Of a DNA stretch of 64,000 nucleotides, positions 1 to 7,233 are shown piece after piece (position 1 is the first letter of the stretch; each line of letters opens with the position of its first letter). This stretch comes from Clostridia bacterium (lineage in GTDB: Bacteria > Bacillota > Clostridia > UMGS1883 > UMGS1540): NCBI GenBank assembly GCA_017620205.1, contig JAFZQX010000007.1:1-64000 (forward strand), read 5' to 3'. The notes under the pieces were generated by a model. It searched no databases and was not told the origin of the DNA. It worked only from the letters and a program-made list of their open reading frames with translations. A program made the translations under genes and the position numbers.

Positions 1-1
1 C

Positions 2-187
2 GGCGACTACATTGCTGTTAAGAAAATCGCTCTCGGAAAAGTTAATGCTCCGACAGACAAACAGCTCCTTTCAGCAGACGTTGCGGACGGCGTTATGGAC
101 GGTTTAATTGACAACGGTGACTATATTGCCGTTAAGAGAGTCGCTCTTCGCAAAGACGCTGATTTTGAAATAAACAGCAAAAACTAA
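2..187 (+). CDS. C-terminal end of a dockerin-like surface protein (5' part outside window)
   Basis: The reading frame is open from the window edge to a TAA at 185-187 and encodes about 61 residues. It closely resembles the last 60 residues of the secreted protein at 21684-23180. Both contain a calcium-loop-like repeat, here DGVMDGLIDNGD, which fits the dockerin/EF-hand pattern with acidic residues at loop positions 1, 5, 9 and 12. A hydrophobic/basic helix with a VKRVAL motif follows. A preceding half-repeat (GDYIAVKKIALGKV) has lost most loop acids. By family knowledge, dockerins bind cohesins, and a cohesin-like protein lies at 23284. The rest of the protein, and so its function, is not visible. 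Assignment as dockerin-like is by pattern only. Confidence 0.75.
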   Translation, partial: GDYIAVKKIALGKVNAPTDKQLLSADVADGVMDGLIDNGDYIAVKRVALRKDADFEINSKN

Positions 188-192
188 ACATA

Positions 193-228
193 ATAAGTGG
201 GTATGCAAATTTTTGCGTACCCACTTAT
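193..228 (+). terminator. Long hairpin just after the dockerin-like gene
   Basis: A 17-bp stem (193-209 with 212-228, one G-U pair) begins 5 bases after the stop codon. No T-run follows, so it could be a processed 3' end or mRNA-stabilising hairpin rather than a classical intrinsic terminator. The paralogous gene at 21684 also has a hairpin without a T-run directly downstream. Confidence 0.6.
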
Positions 229-509
229 CACCGGCAAAACAGGTCTGCCGCAATGGAAACTTATTTTTTGACCGCTATCGGTAATATTGATTGAAATATT
301 GCGCTTTAAGATTAAGCCCCGGGAGATTTTAACAATCCTTGGGGCTTTTAATTTATGGCTTGCATATGCAGCATGGCAAATGTGTTCTGCACAATTTTTC
401 CTGCGCCAATGGCTTGTTAAAACCGCGCGCAGAGCGAAAACCGGTTTATTTCATTTCTTTTTGCGCATCAAAAAACCGAGTACCTTTTTGGTCTCGTTTT
501 TTTCGGTAT
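229..509. other. Gene-poor stretch with a short dispersed repeat
   Basis: I see no convincing gene here. Bases 242-267 (starting GGTCTGCCGCAA) recur with about four differences at 25322-25346. Both copies lie just downstream of a cohesin/dockerin-type surface gene. The plus-strand open frames starting at 287 and 339 have no ribosome site and poor composition, so I do not call them. Confidence 0.4.
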
Positions 510-686
510 CTACATTTTTCCTACTTCTTTTATCAAGCGTTCGGCTATCCGTTCCTTCTCTTCCTCTGATTTGCCTCTCATAGGCTCGACTATCTTCAAA
601 ATTTCTGATTACGGCAGATGCTTCTCCGTAAATAATCTCACTAATTTGTTTCGCATATTGTAAGTTGTTTCCGTCTCGTTCTGCAT
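510..686 (-). pseudogene. Tiny ORF with its own RBS, interrupted by an in-frame TAA
   Basis: An AAGGAGG site lies about 9 bases upstream of the ATG at 686-684. The frame runs 25 codons, hits TAA (611-609), then continues open for 32 codons to TAG at 512-510. Read across the stop it would be a 58-residue charged protein ending in a helix-like segment (ERIAERLIKEVGKM). The good RBS suggests a real small gene damaged by one substitution, or a short functional peptide. An alternative minus-strand frame offset by one is open from about 884 to 451 but has no usable start, so the reading is not settled. No family recognised. Confidence 0.35.
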
Positions 687-719
687 TAGTTACGCCTCCT
701 TGTTCGGCATTTGACTCGA

Positions 720-890
720 TTATTTGTCTGGTGTTTTCATTAGCTTCGCTATGCGATGTGCTCTCTCCCAGTCTATCTCTCTGTCCATGTCGTCCAGCAG
801 TGCCTGTGTGCTCGGAGATAATTTTATCAAGGGCTTCTCTTCCGTCTTCCGTTCTCCAAATAAGTTTTGGCTCTTGTCCGAGTTAGGCAT
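720..890 (-). CDS. Small hypothetical protein, 56 aa
   Basis: I start at the internal ATG at 890-888 because GGAGG lies 7 bases upstream; a longer frame reaches 959 but has no ribosome site there. The 56 residues are hydrophilic and mostly helical in character (LDDMDREIDWERAHRIAKLM), with no signal peptide or membrane segment. It is followed 33 bases later by another small ORF with its own RBS (510-686), so the two probably form a small operon. I do not recognise the family. Small charged genes of this kind are common in mobile or accessory islands, but no mobility gene is visible. Confidence 0.45.
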   Translation of the reverse strand: MPNSDKSQNLFGERKTEEKPLIKLSPSTQALLDDMDREIDWERAHRIAKLMKTPDK

Positions 891-961
891 CGTTATTCCT
901 CCATTCCATATAATCAAAAAGTGCGTTACACTTTGCGACGTTCCCGTTTTGTGTATCATAT

Positions 962-2194
962 TTAAGGTTTACATATGCCGCAGGGCGAATAGCCTTCTGC
1001 TATCAGTTCGTTGCGTGTTTTGTTTGATTCCCTTCTGTTTCTCTCGCTGATAAGCGCGGCGGATGTGCAGGAGGGATAGTGAAATTTCTTTGAGTTTGTA
1101 TTTAAAATATACGCGGAGGTTACCTGTCTTGTAACAGCGGCGTTCGCGCTTTCTTGGCAGCTGTCGCCGTTTGCGTAGTTTATGTAAATTCCGGGGTGTG
1201 CGTTATAGCAGAAAACGCAAAAGCATATACCCGCGCCGTTGTCTTCAACAGAAAACGCTTCAAGCAAAACGCCGGAGGCGAGTGAATTGCTGCCGCCAAA
1301 TATCGGCATTGCGCGGTACATTACGTGGTTGCCCGTGCGCCTAACATAGTTTCCTACTTTGTTTTCAAACGGGAGCATGCCTTCTTTGTTTAAATATCTT
1401 GTGCCCGTTATAAGGTTTTTTTCGTTTGCGTTTTCGCCCGTCAGCTGAAAACCTATAAGGTGGCATCTGTTATAAAGATATTTGCCGTCAACTATGTCGT
1501 ATTTTACCGTGTGCCAGCCGCTGGGCTTTATCATACCAATCTCGCCGCGCTCTTCCGTCGGCATAATATCGCGCCCGACAGAGGCTATACAGCCCGTGCA
1601 TCTGCCGAGGGAATCAAGTTCGCCGTAGTATTCATACGAAGCGGATGAAATCTGACCGCCCGAAAACATCGGGATATTGCTGTTGTATGTAACATACGGA
1701 CTGCCCGAAAACGCGGGAATATCGCAAAGCGAGAAGTGCCAGCCTGTATTTGTGATGGTAATCTGCCTTGTGTCCCCGTTCCATGAAACCGCAAAGCCGA
1801 AGCTTTCCGCTATAAAGCGGATGGGGAGCATCGTTCTGCCGCTTATTATTTCGGGAGCTGCGTCAAGCGTTTGCTTGGCGGCGCCGAAGTACGCTTCCGT
1901 GCTGCCAATTGTCAGCTTTACCGTTTTGCCGTCAAGTGCGAGCGCTGCGGTTTTTTGTGAGCTGTCCCAATCTGCCGTGCCGCCCATGCTTTCTATTACG
2001 GCGCGAACGGGCACAAGCGTGCGGCTGTTTCTTATAACCGGCGGCGCGTCAAGAGCAATATTTGCGCCGTTTACCGTCATCTGCGGATTGTCTATCTGCA
2101 GTATAATATTTGTGCCGTCAGCCGCCGCCGGAACAAAAAACGACAGCAAAACTGCGAGTATTAATGATATCGAAATAAGCTTTTTGTTTTTCAT
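962..2194 (-). CDS. Secreted DNA/RNA non-specific endonuclease with stalk and Cys-rich domains
   Basis: This 410-residue protein begins with a signal peptide (about 1-26, ending AAADG). Residues 28-152 match two copper-amine-oxidase-N-like stalk units (NSRTLVPVRAVIES and SGRTMLPIRFIAES), which usually act as extracellular spacers. Residues 160-345 are an EndA/streptodornase-type nuclease, with the catalytic-histidine region NRCHLIGFQLTGENANEKNL and downstream blocks GMLPFENKV and SVEDNGAGICF. The last 55 residues carry the HYPSC...CGIC cysteine motif often found at the end of such proteins, probably a metal-binding Ada-like fold. It likely degrades extracellular DNA/RNA for nutrition or in connection with uptake. 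It is a single gene, divergent from the aromatic operon. Confidence 0.88.
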   Translation of the reverse strand: MKNKKLISISLILAVLLSFFVPAAADGTNIILQIDNPQMTVNGANIALDAPPVIRNSRTLVPVRAVIESMGGTADWDSSQKTAALALDGKTVKLTIGSTEAYFGAAKQTLDAAPEIISGRTMLPIRFIAESFGFAVSWNGDTRQITITNTGWHFSLCDIPAFSGSPYVTYNSNIPMFSGGQISSASYEYYGELDSLGRCTGCIASVGRDIMPTEERGEIGMIKPSGWHTVKYDIVDGKYLYNRCHLIGFQLTGENANEKNLITGTRYLNKEGMLPFENKVGNYVRRTGNHVMYRAMPIFGGSNSLASGVLLEAFSVEDNGAGICFCVFCYNAHPGIYINYANGDSCQESANAAVTRQVTSAYILNTNSKKFHYPSCTSAALISERNRRESNKTRNELIAEGYSPCGICKP

Positions 2195-2273
2195 GGGTTT
2201 ATTCTACACCAAATAAATATAAAATTCAATACCTATAAAAATGTAAACAAACGATAAATTAATGCCTATCTTA

Positions 2274-2302
2274 TTGACGGGTATTAAAAAAACTGATATA
2301 AT
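2274..2302 (+). promoter_or_regulatory. Sigma-A promoter of the aromatic amino acid operon
   Basis: TTGACG (2274-2279) and TATAAT (2297-2302) are separated by exactly 17 bp, with an extended -10 TG at 2294-2295. The predicted start near 2309 leaves a leader of only about 30 bases, so there is no room for a T-box or peptide attenuator. Confidence 0.85.
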
Positions 2303-2341
2303 CAATTAAATAAACTCAAAAACTCAAAAGGGATGATATAT

Positions 2342-3439
2342 GTGAATAATTCCTTAAACGATGCGCGCGATGAGATAAGGCGCGTTGACAAAGAAATGGC
2401 GGCGCTTTTTGAAAAGAGAATGGAAGCGGCAAAGAAAGTTGCCGAGTATAAAAAAGAGCACGGTCTGCCTATATACGACGCGAAGCAGGAAGAAAGTGTA
2501 TTGGAGCGTAACTCCGCTTTGATAGAAGGTCCTGCGCTTAAGGTTTACTATAAAGATTTTATCAAAAATATGATGAACATTTCAAAGCAGTATCAGCACG
2601 CTTTGACGGACGGCGTTAAAATCGCTATAAACGGAGAAGAAGGCGCGTTTGCGCATGTTGCCGCAAAGCGCATTTTTAAGGGCGCAGAAGCCGTGTTTTA
2701 TAAATCATTTGCCGAGGCATACGAAGCCGTTGAAAAGGGCGAGTGCGAAAGCGCTGTTATCCCCATAGAAAACAGCTATGCCGGCGAAGTGGGCCAGGTT
2801 ATGGACATCATGTTTCAGGGCGATTTATATGTTTCCGGCATGTACACTCTGCCCATATCGCAAAACCTTTTATCACTTCCGGGCGCAAAGCTTTCGGATA
2901 TAAAAGAAGTTATAAGCCATCCGCAGGCTTTAGCGCAATGCGGAGAGTATATAAAAGAGCATGGGTTTAAAACGGCGGCATTTACCAGTACGGCGGCTGC
3001 GGCGCATGAAGTAGCAAAGAGAAACGACAGAACGGTTGCCGCTATAGCAAATAAGGAAACTGCTGATATTTACGGTCTTGCCGTTTTGGATCATGATATA
3101 AACGAGAGCGCATTAAATACAACAAAGTTTGCCGTTTTTTCGAGAAAAGAGAATAAAGAGCGCGGCAAGATGTTTGTTTTGATGTTTACAGTAAATGACG
3201 CGGCGGGAACACTTGCAAAGGCAATAAGCGTTATAAGCTCGCACGGGTTTAACATGAAAGCTCTGCGCAGCCGCCCCGTTAAAGATGCCGCATGGCAGTA
3301 TTATTTCTATGTTGAAGCCGAGGGCGATGACAGTTCGGATAAAGGGCGCGAAATGCTCGGGGAGCTTTCAAAGGTTTGCGAAAAACTTAAAGTAGTGGGA
3401 AGATACGGCGCGGAAATAGATTTGGGGAACGGAAAATGA
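2342..3439 (+). CDS. pheA: Bifunctional chorismate mutase / prephenate dehydratase
   Basis: It converts chorismate to prephenate and then phenylpyruvate for phenylalanine. The N-terminal ~85 residues are an AroQ-type mutase helix bundle, about 90-275 the dehydratase, and about 283-360 an ACT regulatory domain with the phenylalanine-binding block RSRPVKDAAWQYYFYVEAEG. The dehydratase TRF motif reads NTTKF, a conservative Arg-to-Lys change at an important position. I prefer the GTG at 2342 because AAGGGATGAT sits at proper spacing; an ATG at 2333 directly abuts that site. It is first gene of the operon and overlaps aroB by ATGA. Feedback inhibition by Phe through the ACT domain is expected from the family. 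Confidence 0.93.
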   Translation: MNNSLNDARDEIRRVDKEMAALFEKRMEAAKKVAEYKKEHGLPIYDAKQEESVLERNSALIEGPALKVYYKDFIKNMMNISKQYQHALTDGVKIAINGEEGAFAHVAAKRIFKGAEAVFYKSFAEAYEAVEKGECESAVIPIENSYAGEVGQVMDIMFQGDLYVSGMYTLPISQNLLSLPGAKLSDIKEVISHPQALAQCGEYIKEHGFKTAAFTSTAAAAHEVAKRNDRTVAAIANKETADIYGLAVLDHDINESALNTTKFAVFSRKENKERGKMFVLMFTVNDAAGTLAKAISVISSHGFNMKALRSRPVKDAAWQYYFYVEAEGDDSSDKGREMLGELSKVCEKLKVVGRYGAEIDLGNGK

Positions 3440-4449
3440 TATTAAATCTTGATTTGGGTGTAAATTCATACGATATAGTTATAGAGCGCGGAAGTATAAA
3501 TAAAGCGGGAGAGCTTTTAAACTTAAACCGCAAAACGCTTATTGTAACAGATGACGGCGTGCCGCGCGAATATGCCGAGACGGTCGCAAAAGCTTCGGCG
3601 GAGCCGTATATAATAACCGTCTCCGAGGGCGAGGACAGCAAAAGCTTTGAAACGCTTCAAAAGCTCCTTTCAAAAATGCTTTCGGAAAGCTTTACAAGGC
3701 GCGACTGCGTTGTGGCTGTAGGCGGCGGCGTAATAGGCGATTTATCGGGCTTTGCGGCATCGGTTTATATGCGCGGCGTTGATTTTTATAATATCCCTAC
3801 AACTGTTTTATCGCAGGTGGACTCGTCAATAGGCGGCAAAACGGCAATAAATTTTGAGGGGATAAAGAATAACATAGGCGCTTTTTATCAGCCTAAAAAG
3901 GTTTTGATTGATACGGATGTTTTAAAAACGCTTCCCGGAAGACAGATATCAAACGGACTCTCCGAAGCTGTTAAAATGTCACTCACATCGGACAAAGACC
4001 TTTTTGAATTATTCGAAAAGGGCGATTATATGGAAAACATAGACCTTATAATAGAAAAGTCTTTAAGGATAAAGAAAGACGTTGTAATGGAGGACGAAAA
4101 GGAAACGGGCCTTCGCAGAATACTCAATTTCGGTCACACGATAGGTCACGGAATTGAAAGCCTTAAATTGGGGCTTTACCACGGCGAATGCGTTGCACTC
4201 GGTATGATACCCATGTGCAGCGACAGTGTGCGCGAAAGGCTTGTTCCCGTTTTGGAAAAATTAAATCTTCCGACAAGGCTTTCGTTTGACGAAAACCGTG
4301 TACTCTCCGCCATGACGCACGATAAAAAAGCGGGCGGCGGCAAAATATGCGCCGTTTTCGTAAACGAAATTGGCAGTTTCGAAATGAAAGAGCAAACGGC
4401 GGAGGAACTTATTGCGCGCGTGGGCGTTATTAAAGGAGAAAAGAAATGA
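3436..4449 (+). CDS. aroB: 3-dehydroquinate synthase
   Basis: Second shikimate step: DAHP to 3-dehydroquinate, using NAD and a divalent metal. The NAD-binding block VAVGGGVIGDLSGFAAS lies near residue 95. Metal ligands are recognisable as the Glu of NGLSEAVKM, the His of LNFGHTIGHGIE and the His of YHGECVALGM. Length (337 aa) is close to the family's usual 350-360. The start ATG overlaps the pheA stop by four bases, and the stop overlaps aroC, so translation is probably coupled along the operon. Confidence 0.96.
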   Translation: MILNLDLGVNSYDIVIERGSINKAGELLNLNRKTLIVTDDGVPREYAETVAKASAEPYIITVSEGEDSKSFETLQKLLSKMLSESFTRRDCVVAVGGGVIGDLSGFAASVYMRGVDFYNIPTTVLSQVDSSIGGKTAINFEGIKNNIGAFYQPKKVLIDTDVLKTLPGRQISNGLSEAVKMSLTSDKDLFELFEKGDYMENIDLIIEKSLRIKKDVVMEDEKETGLRRILNFGHTIGHGIESLKLGLYHGECVALGMIPMCSDSVRERLVPVLEKLNLPTRLSFDENRVLSAMTHDKKAGGGKICAVFVNEIGSFEMKEQTAEELIARVGVIKGEKK

Positions 4450-5546
4450 AAAACACATTCGGACAAAGCGTTTCGGTTACGCTTTTCGGCGAGAGCCACG
4501 GTAAGGCTATCGGCGCCGTTATAGACGGACTTGCGCCGGGAATTGAAGTTTCGGAAGATTTCATAGAAAGTCAGCTTACAAAAAGACGTCCCGCCGGCAA
4601 AACCGGTACGGCGAGAAGGGAAGCGGACAAGTTTCAGATTTTAAGCGGCGTATTTGAAGGCAAAACAACGGGCACTCCCTTGTGCATTATAATCCCAAAT
4701 GAGGACACAAAAAGCCGCGACTATTTAAAAACACGCTTTCTTGCAAGACCGGGCCATGCGGATTATACGGCAAACTGCAAATATCACGGATTTGAGGACT
4801 ATCGCGGAGGAGGCCATTTCAGTGGCAGAATAACTGCGGCGCTTGTTGCGGCGGGAGCTATAGCTATATCCGCTTTGCGCCCAAAAGGCATTTATATAGG
4901 CACGCACGTTATGCGCTGTGCGGGAGTTTCCGACAGAAAATTTGAAAATATAAATAGTGATTTAGAAAAGCTGAATTCTTTGGATTTCGCGGTTTTGGAC
5001 GATACAGCAAAAGACAAAATGATAAAAGAGATAGAAAAAGCGGCGGCAGACGGCGACAGCGTAGGCGGCATACTGGAGACGGCGGTTTGCGGTGTTCCTG
5101 CGGGCGTCGGCGAGCCTTGGTTTGACACAATGGAGAGCGTTTTGTCGCACATACTCTTTTCAATTCCCGCGATAAAGGGCGTTGAGTTTGGCGCAGGCTT
5201 TGCGGCGGCTGATATGCGCGGCAGCGAGGATAATGATGATTTCATAGCGGAAAACGGAAAGGTTATTACAAAAACCAATCATAGCGGCGGCATAAACGGC
5301 GGCATTACAAACGGCATGCCCATAATTATTAAATGCGCCGTGAAACCCACGCCGTCCATATACAAAAAGCAAAATACGGTTGATTTTTCAAAAGGCGAAA
5401 ACGCGGAGCTTTTAATAGAGGGCAGACACGATCCTGCCATAATTCACCGTGCGCGCGTTGTTGTTGACAGCGCGGTGGCGCTGACTTTATGCGATATGCT
5501 TTCGCTTCGCTTTGGCACGGATTACCTTTCGGGAGGCAGTATATGA
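4446..5546 (+). CDS. aroC: Chorismate synthase
   Basis: Last common step: EPSP to chorismate, needing reduced FMN. Signature blocks are FGESHGKAIGAVIDGLAPG at the N-terminus, the KRRPAGKTGTARRE phosphate/flavin-binding segment, and ARPGHADYTANCKY followed by YRGGGHFSGR. Length (366 aa) is normal. The ATG overlaps the aroB stop; the following aroE-aroK frame begins inside its last codons. No flavin reductase domain is fused, so the protein is monofunctional and relies on a separate flavin reductase. Confidence 0.96.
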   Translation: MKNTFGQSVSVTLFGESHGKAIGAVIDGLAPGIEVSEDFIESQLTKRRPAGKTGTARREADKFQILSGVFEGKTTGTPLCIIIPNEDTKSRDYLKTRFLARPGHADYTANCKYHGFEDYRGGGHFSGRITAALVAAGAIAISALRPKGIYIGTHVMRCAGVSDRKFENINSDLEKLNSLDFAVLDDTAKDKMIKEIEKAAADGDSVGGILETAVCGVPAGVGEPWFDTMESVLSHILFSIPAIKGVEFGAGFAAADMRGSEDNDDFIAENGKVITKTNHSGGINGGITNGMPIIIKCAVKPTPSIYKKQNTVDFSKGENAELLIEGRHDPAIIHRARVVVDSAVALTLCDMLSLRFGTDYLSGGSI

Positions 5547-6796
5547 ACTACGGACTTATCGCAGAGCGCCTCGGTCACAGCTTTTCAAAGACCGTGCACT
5601 CCATGATAGATAATTATGATTATACGATGCGCGAGCTTCCCAAAGATGAGTTTGACGCGTTTATGACATCGCGTGATTTTAAAGGCATAAACGTAACTAT
5701 CCCGTACAAGCAGGACGTAATACCGTACCTTGACGAAATCAGCGATACTGCAAAGGAGATAGGCGCTGTTAATACTATTGTGAATAAAGACGGCAAGCTC
5801 TGCGGCTACAATACGGATTTTGGCGGTCTTTGGTCTCTTATACTTAAAAATAGAATAGAAATAAAAAACAGAAAGGTGTTAATTTTAGGCACGGGCGGCA
5901 CAAGCAAAACTGCGGCGGCTGTTGCCGCAACAATCGGCGCAAGAGAGATAATAAAACTCAGCCGAAGCGGCAAGGACGGCGCTGTGACATATGAAGAAGC
6001 GTATGAAAGACACGCGGACGCAGATGTTATAATAAACACTACGCCTTGCGGCATGTTTCCGAAAAACGAAGGCATTCCGTGCGATATAGAAAAGTTTCAA
6101 AATCTCAGCGGCGTAGTTGACGTTATATTTAACCCGCTTCAGACAAACCTCGTATTGAATGCTAAAAAAAGAGGAATTAAAGCTGCGGGCGGGCTTTATA
6201 TGCTTATAGCGCAGGCTGTTTTGGCGGCAGAAAAATTCACAGGTAAAAGATATACCGAAAGCCTGACGGACAAGATCTACGAAAAGATTTTAAAGGACAA
6301 GCAAAACATTGTTTTATGCGGCATGCCCGCCAGCGGAAAAACGACTGTCGGCAAAAAGATTGCCGAAAAGCTCGGGCGTGAGTTTATAGATCTTGACAAA
6401 GAAATAGTTAAAAACAGCGGCAGGGAAATAACCGATATTTTTGCAAAAGACGGCGAAAAATATTTCAGGGATTTGGAAACGGAAGCCGCAGCGGAAAATT
6501 CACAAAAAACAGGTGCCGTAATTTCAACCGGCGGCGGCTGTGTTTTAAGAGAGAAAAACGTAATGCTTTTAAAGCAAAACGGCATGCTTTTCTTTCTTGA
6601 CAGACCGCTTTGTGATTTGCTTCCCACAGATGACAGACCGCTTGCAAACTCGGCTGACAAAATAATAAATTTATATAAAGAGAGATACCACATATACGAA
6701 AAAGCCGCCAATACAAAAATAGAGGTTTCGGGCGGCATAGACGAAACCGTTTCGGAAGTCATCGAAAAATTTTTTAACGACGGTGAATATATATGA
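5543..6796 (+). CDS. aroE-aroK: Fused shikimate dehydrogenase - shikimate kinase
   Basis: One 417-residue frame carries two enzymes. Residues 1-250 are AroE: substrate-binding GHSFSKTVHSM, catalytic Lys in NVTIPYKQDV, Asp in YNTDFGGL and an NADPH loop LGTGGTSKTAAA. Residues 255-417 are AroK: Walker A GMPASGKTTVGKK, the DxD region FIDLDKEIVK, arginine of YFRDLETEA, STGGGCVL and the lid RPL. Together they convert 3-dehydroshikimate to shikimate 3-phosphate. I start at the ATG at 5543, overlapping the aroC stop and preceded by GGGAGGC; an upstream in-frame ATG at 5489 lies inside aroC. No stop or RBS lies between the halves, so the fusion is real in this sequence. Confidence 0.95.
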   Translation: MNYGLIAERLGHSFSKTVHSMIDNYDYTMRELPKDEFDAFMTSRDFKGINVTIPYKQDVIPYLDEISDTAKEIGAVNTIVNKDGKLCGYNTDFGGLWSLILKNRIEIKNRKVLILGTGGTSKTAAAVAATIGAREIIKLSRSGKDGAVTYEEAYERHADADVIINTTPCGMFPKNEGIPCDIEKFQNLSGVVDVIFNPLQTNLVLNAKKRGIKAAGGLYMLIAQAVLAAEKFTGKRYTESLTDKIYEKILKDKQNIVLCGMPASGKTTVGKKIAEKLGREFIDLDKEIVKNSGREITDIFAKDGEKYFRDLETEAAAENSQKTGAVISTGGGCVLREKNVMLLKQNGMLFFLDRPLCDLLPTDDRPLANSADKIINLYKERYHIYEKAANTKIEVSGGIDETVSEVIEKFFNDGEYI

Positions 6797-7233
6797 AAAT
6801 ACTTATTATAAACGGCCCAAACATAAACATGCTCGGCATACGCGAGCCCGGTATTTACGGAAAGACGGACTATAAAGCACTCTGTACAATGATTAAAGAG
6901 CACGGTGAAAAGCTCGGCGCAGAAACCGAATGTTTCCAGTCAAATCACGAGGGCGATATAGTTGATAAAATCCAGGAAGCCTTTGGAAAGGTTGACGGTA
7001 TTGTTATAAACCCCGCGGCGTATACGCACACAAGCGTAGCGATTTTGGACGCTTTAAAGGCGGTTTCCATACCCGCCGTTGAAGTTCACATTTCAAAGGT
7101 TGATGAGAGGGAAGATTTCAGGCAGATAAGCTATGTGCGCCTCGCGTGCGATACGGTAATAACGGGGCACGGCGCAGACGGCTATTTAGAGGCTATGGAT
7201 TATTTAGTCAAAAAATACGGAGACAAAAAATGA
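6793..7233 (+). CDS. aroQ: Type II 3-dehydroquinate dehydratase
   Basis: Third shikimate step, 3-dehydroquinate to 3-dehydroshikimate. The 146-residue length is typical of the dodecameric type II enzyme. Visible motifs are NGPNINMLGIREPGIYG (with the catalytic Tyr and Arg), the FQSNHEGDIVDKIQ block, the substrate loop INPAAYTHTSVAI and the HISKVDEREDFR segment with the catalytic His region. It overlaps the preceding fusion gene by ATGA and the following aroA by four bases. Confidence 0.96.
   Translation: MKILIINGPNINMLGIREPGIYGKTDYKALCTMIKEHGEKLGAETECFQSNHEGDIVDKIQEAFGKVDGIVINPAAYTHTSVAILDALKAVSIPAVEVHISKVDEREDFRQISYVRLACDTVITGHGADGYLEAMDYLVKKYGDKK

Noticed and set aside
287-583. Plus-strand open frame of 98 codons near the window start
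   Set aside because: It has no ribosome site, is rich in Phe/Leu/Ser as expected from an antisense reading, and overlaps the better-supported small minus-strand ORF at 510-686.
2303-2341. T-box or tryptophan/phenylalanine attenuator before pheA
   Set aside because: The predicted leader is only about 30 bases and holds no hairpin or AGGGTGGNACCGCG-type T-box sequence.
6277-6903. A 208-codon open frame on the minus strand inside aroE-aroK
   Set aside because: It is antisense to a gene with clear catalytic motifs, has no ribosome site and shows no family pattern. Similar long antisense frames at 16946-17530, 17870-18355 and 1677-2216 were rejected for the same reasons.
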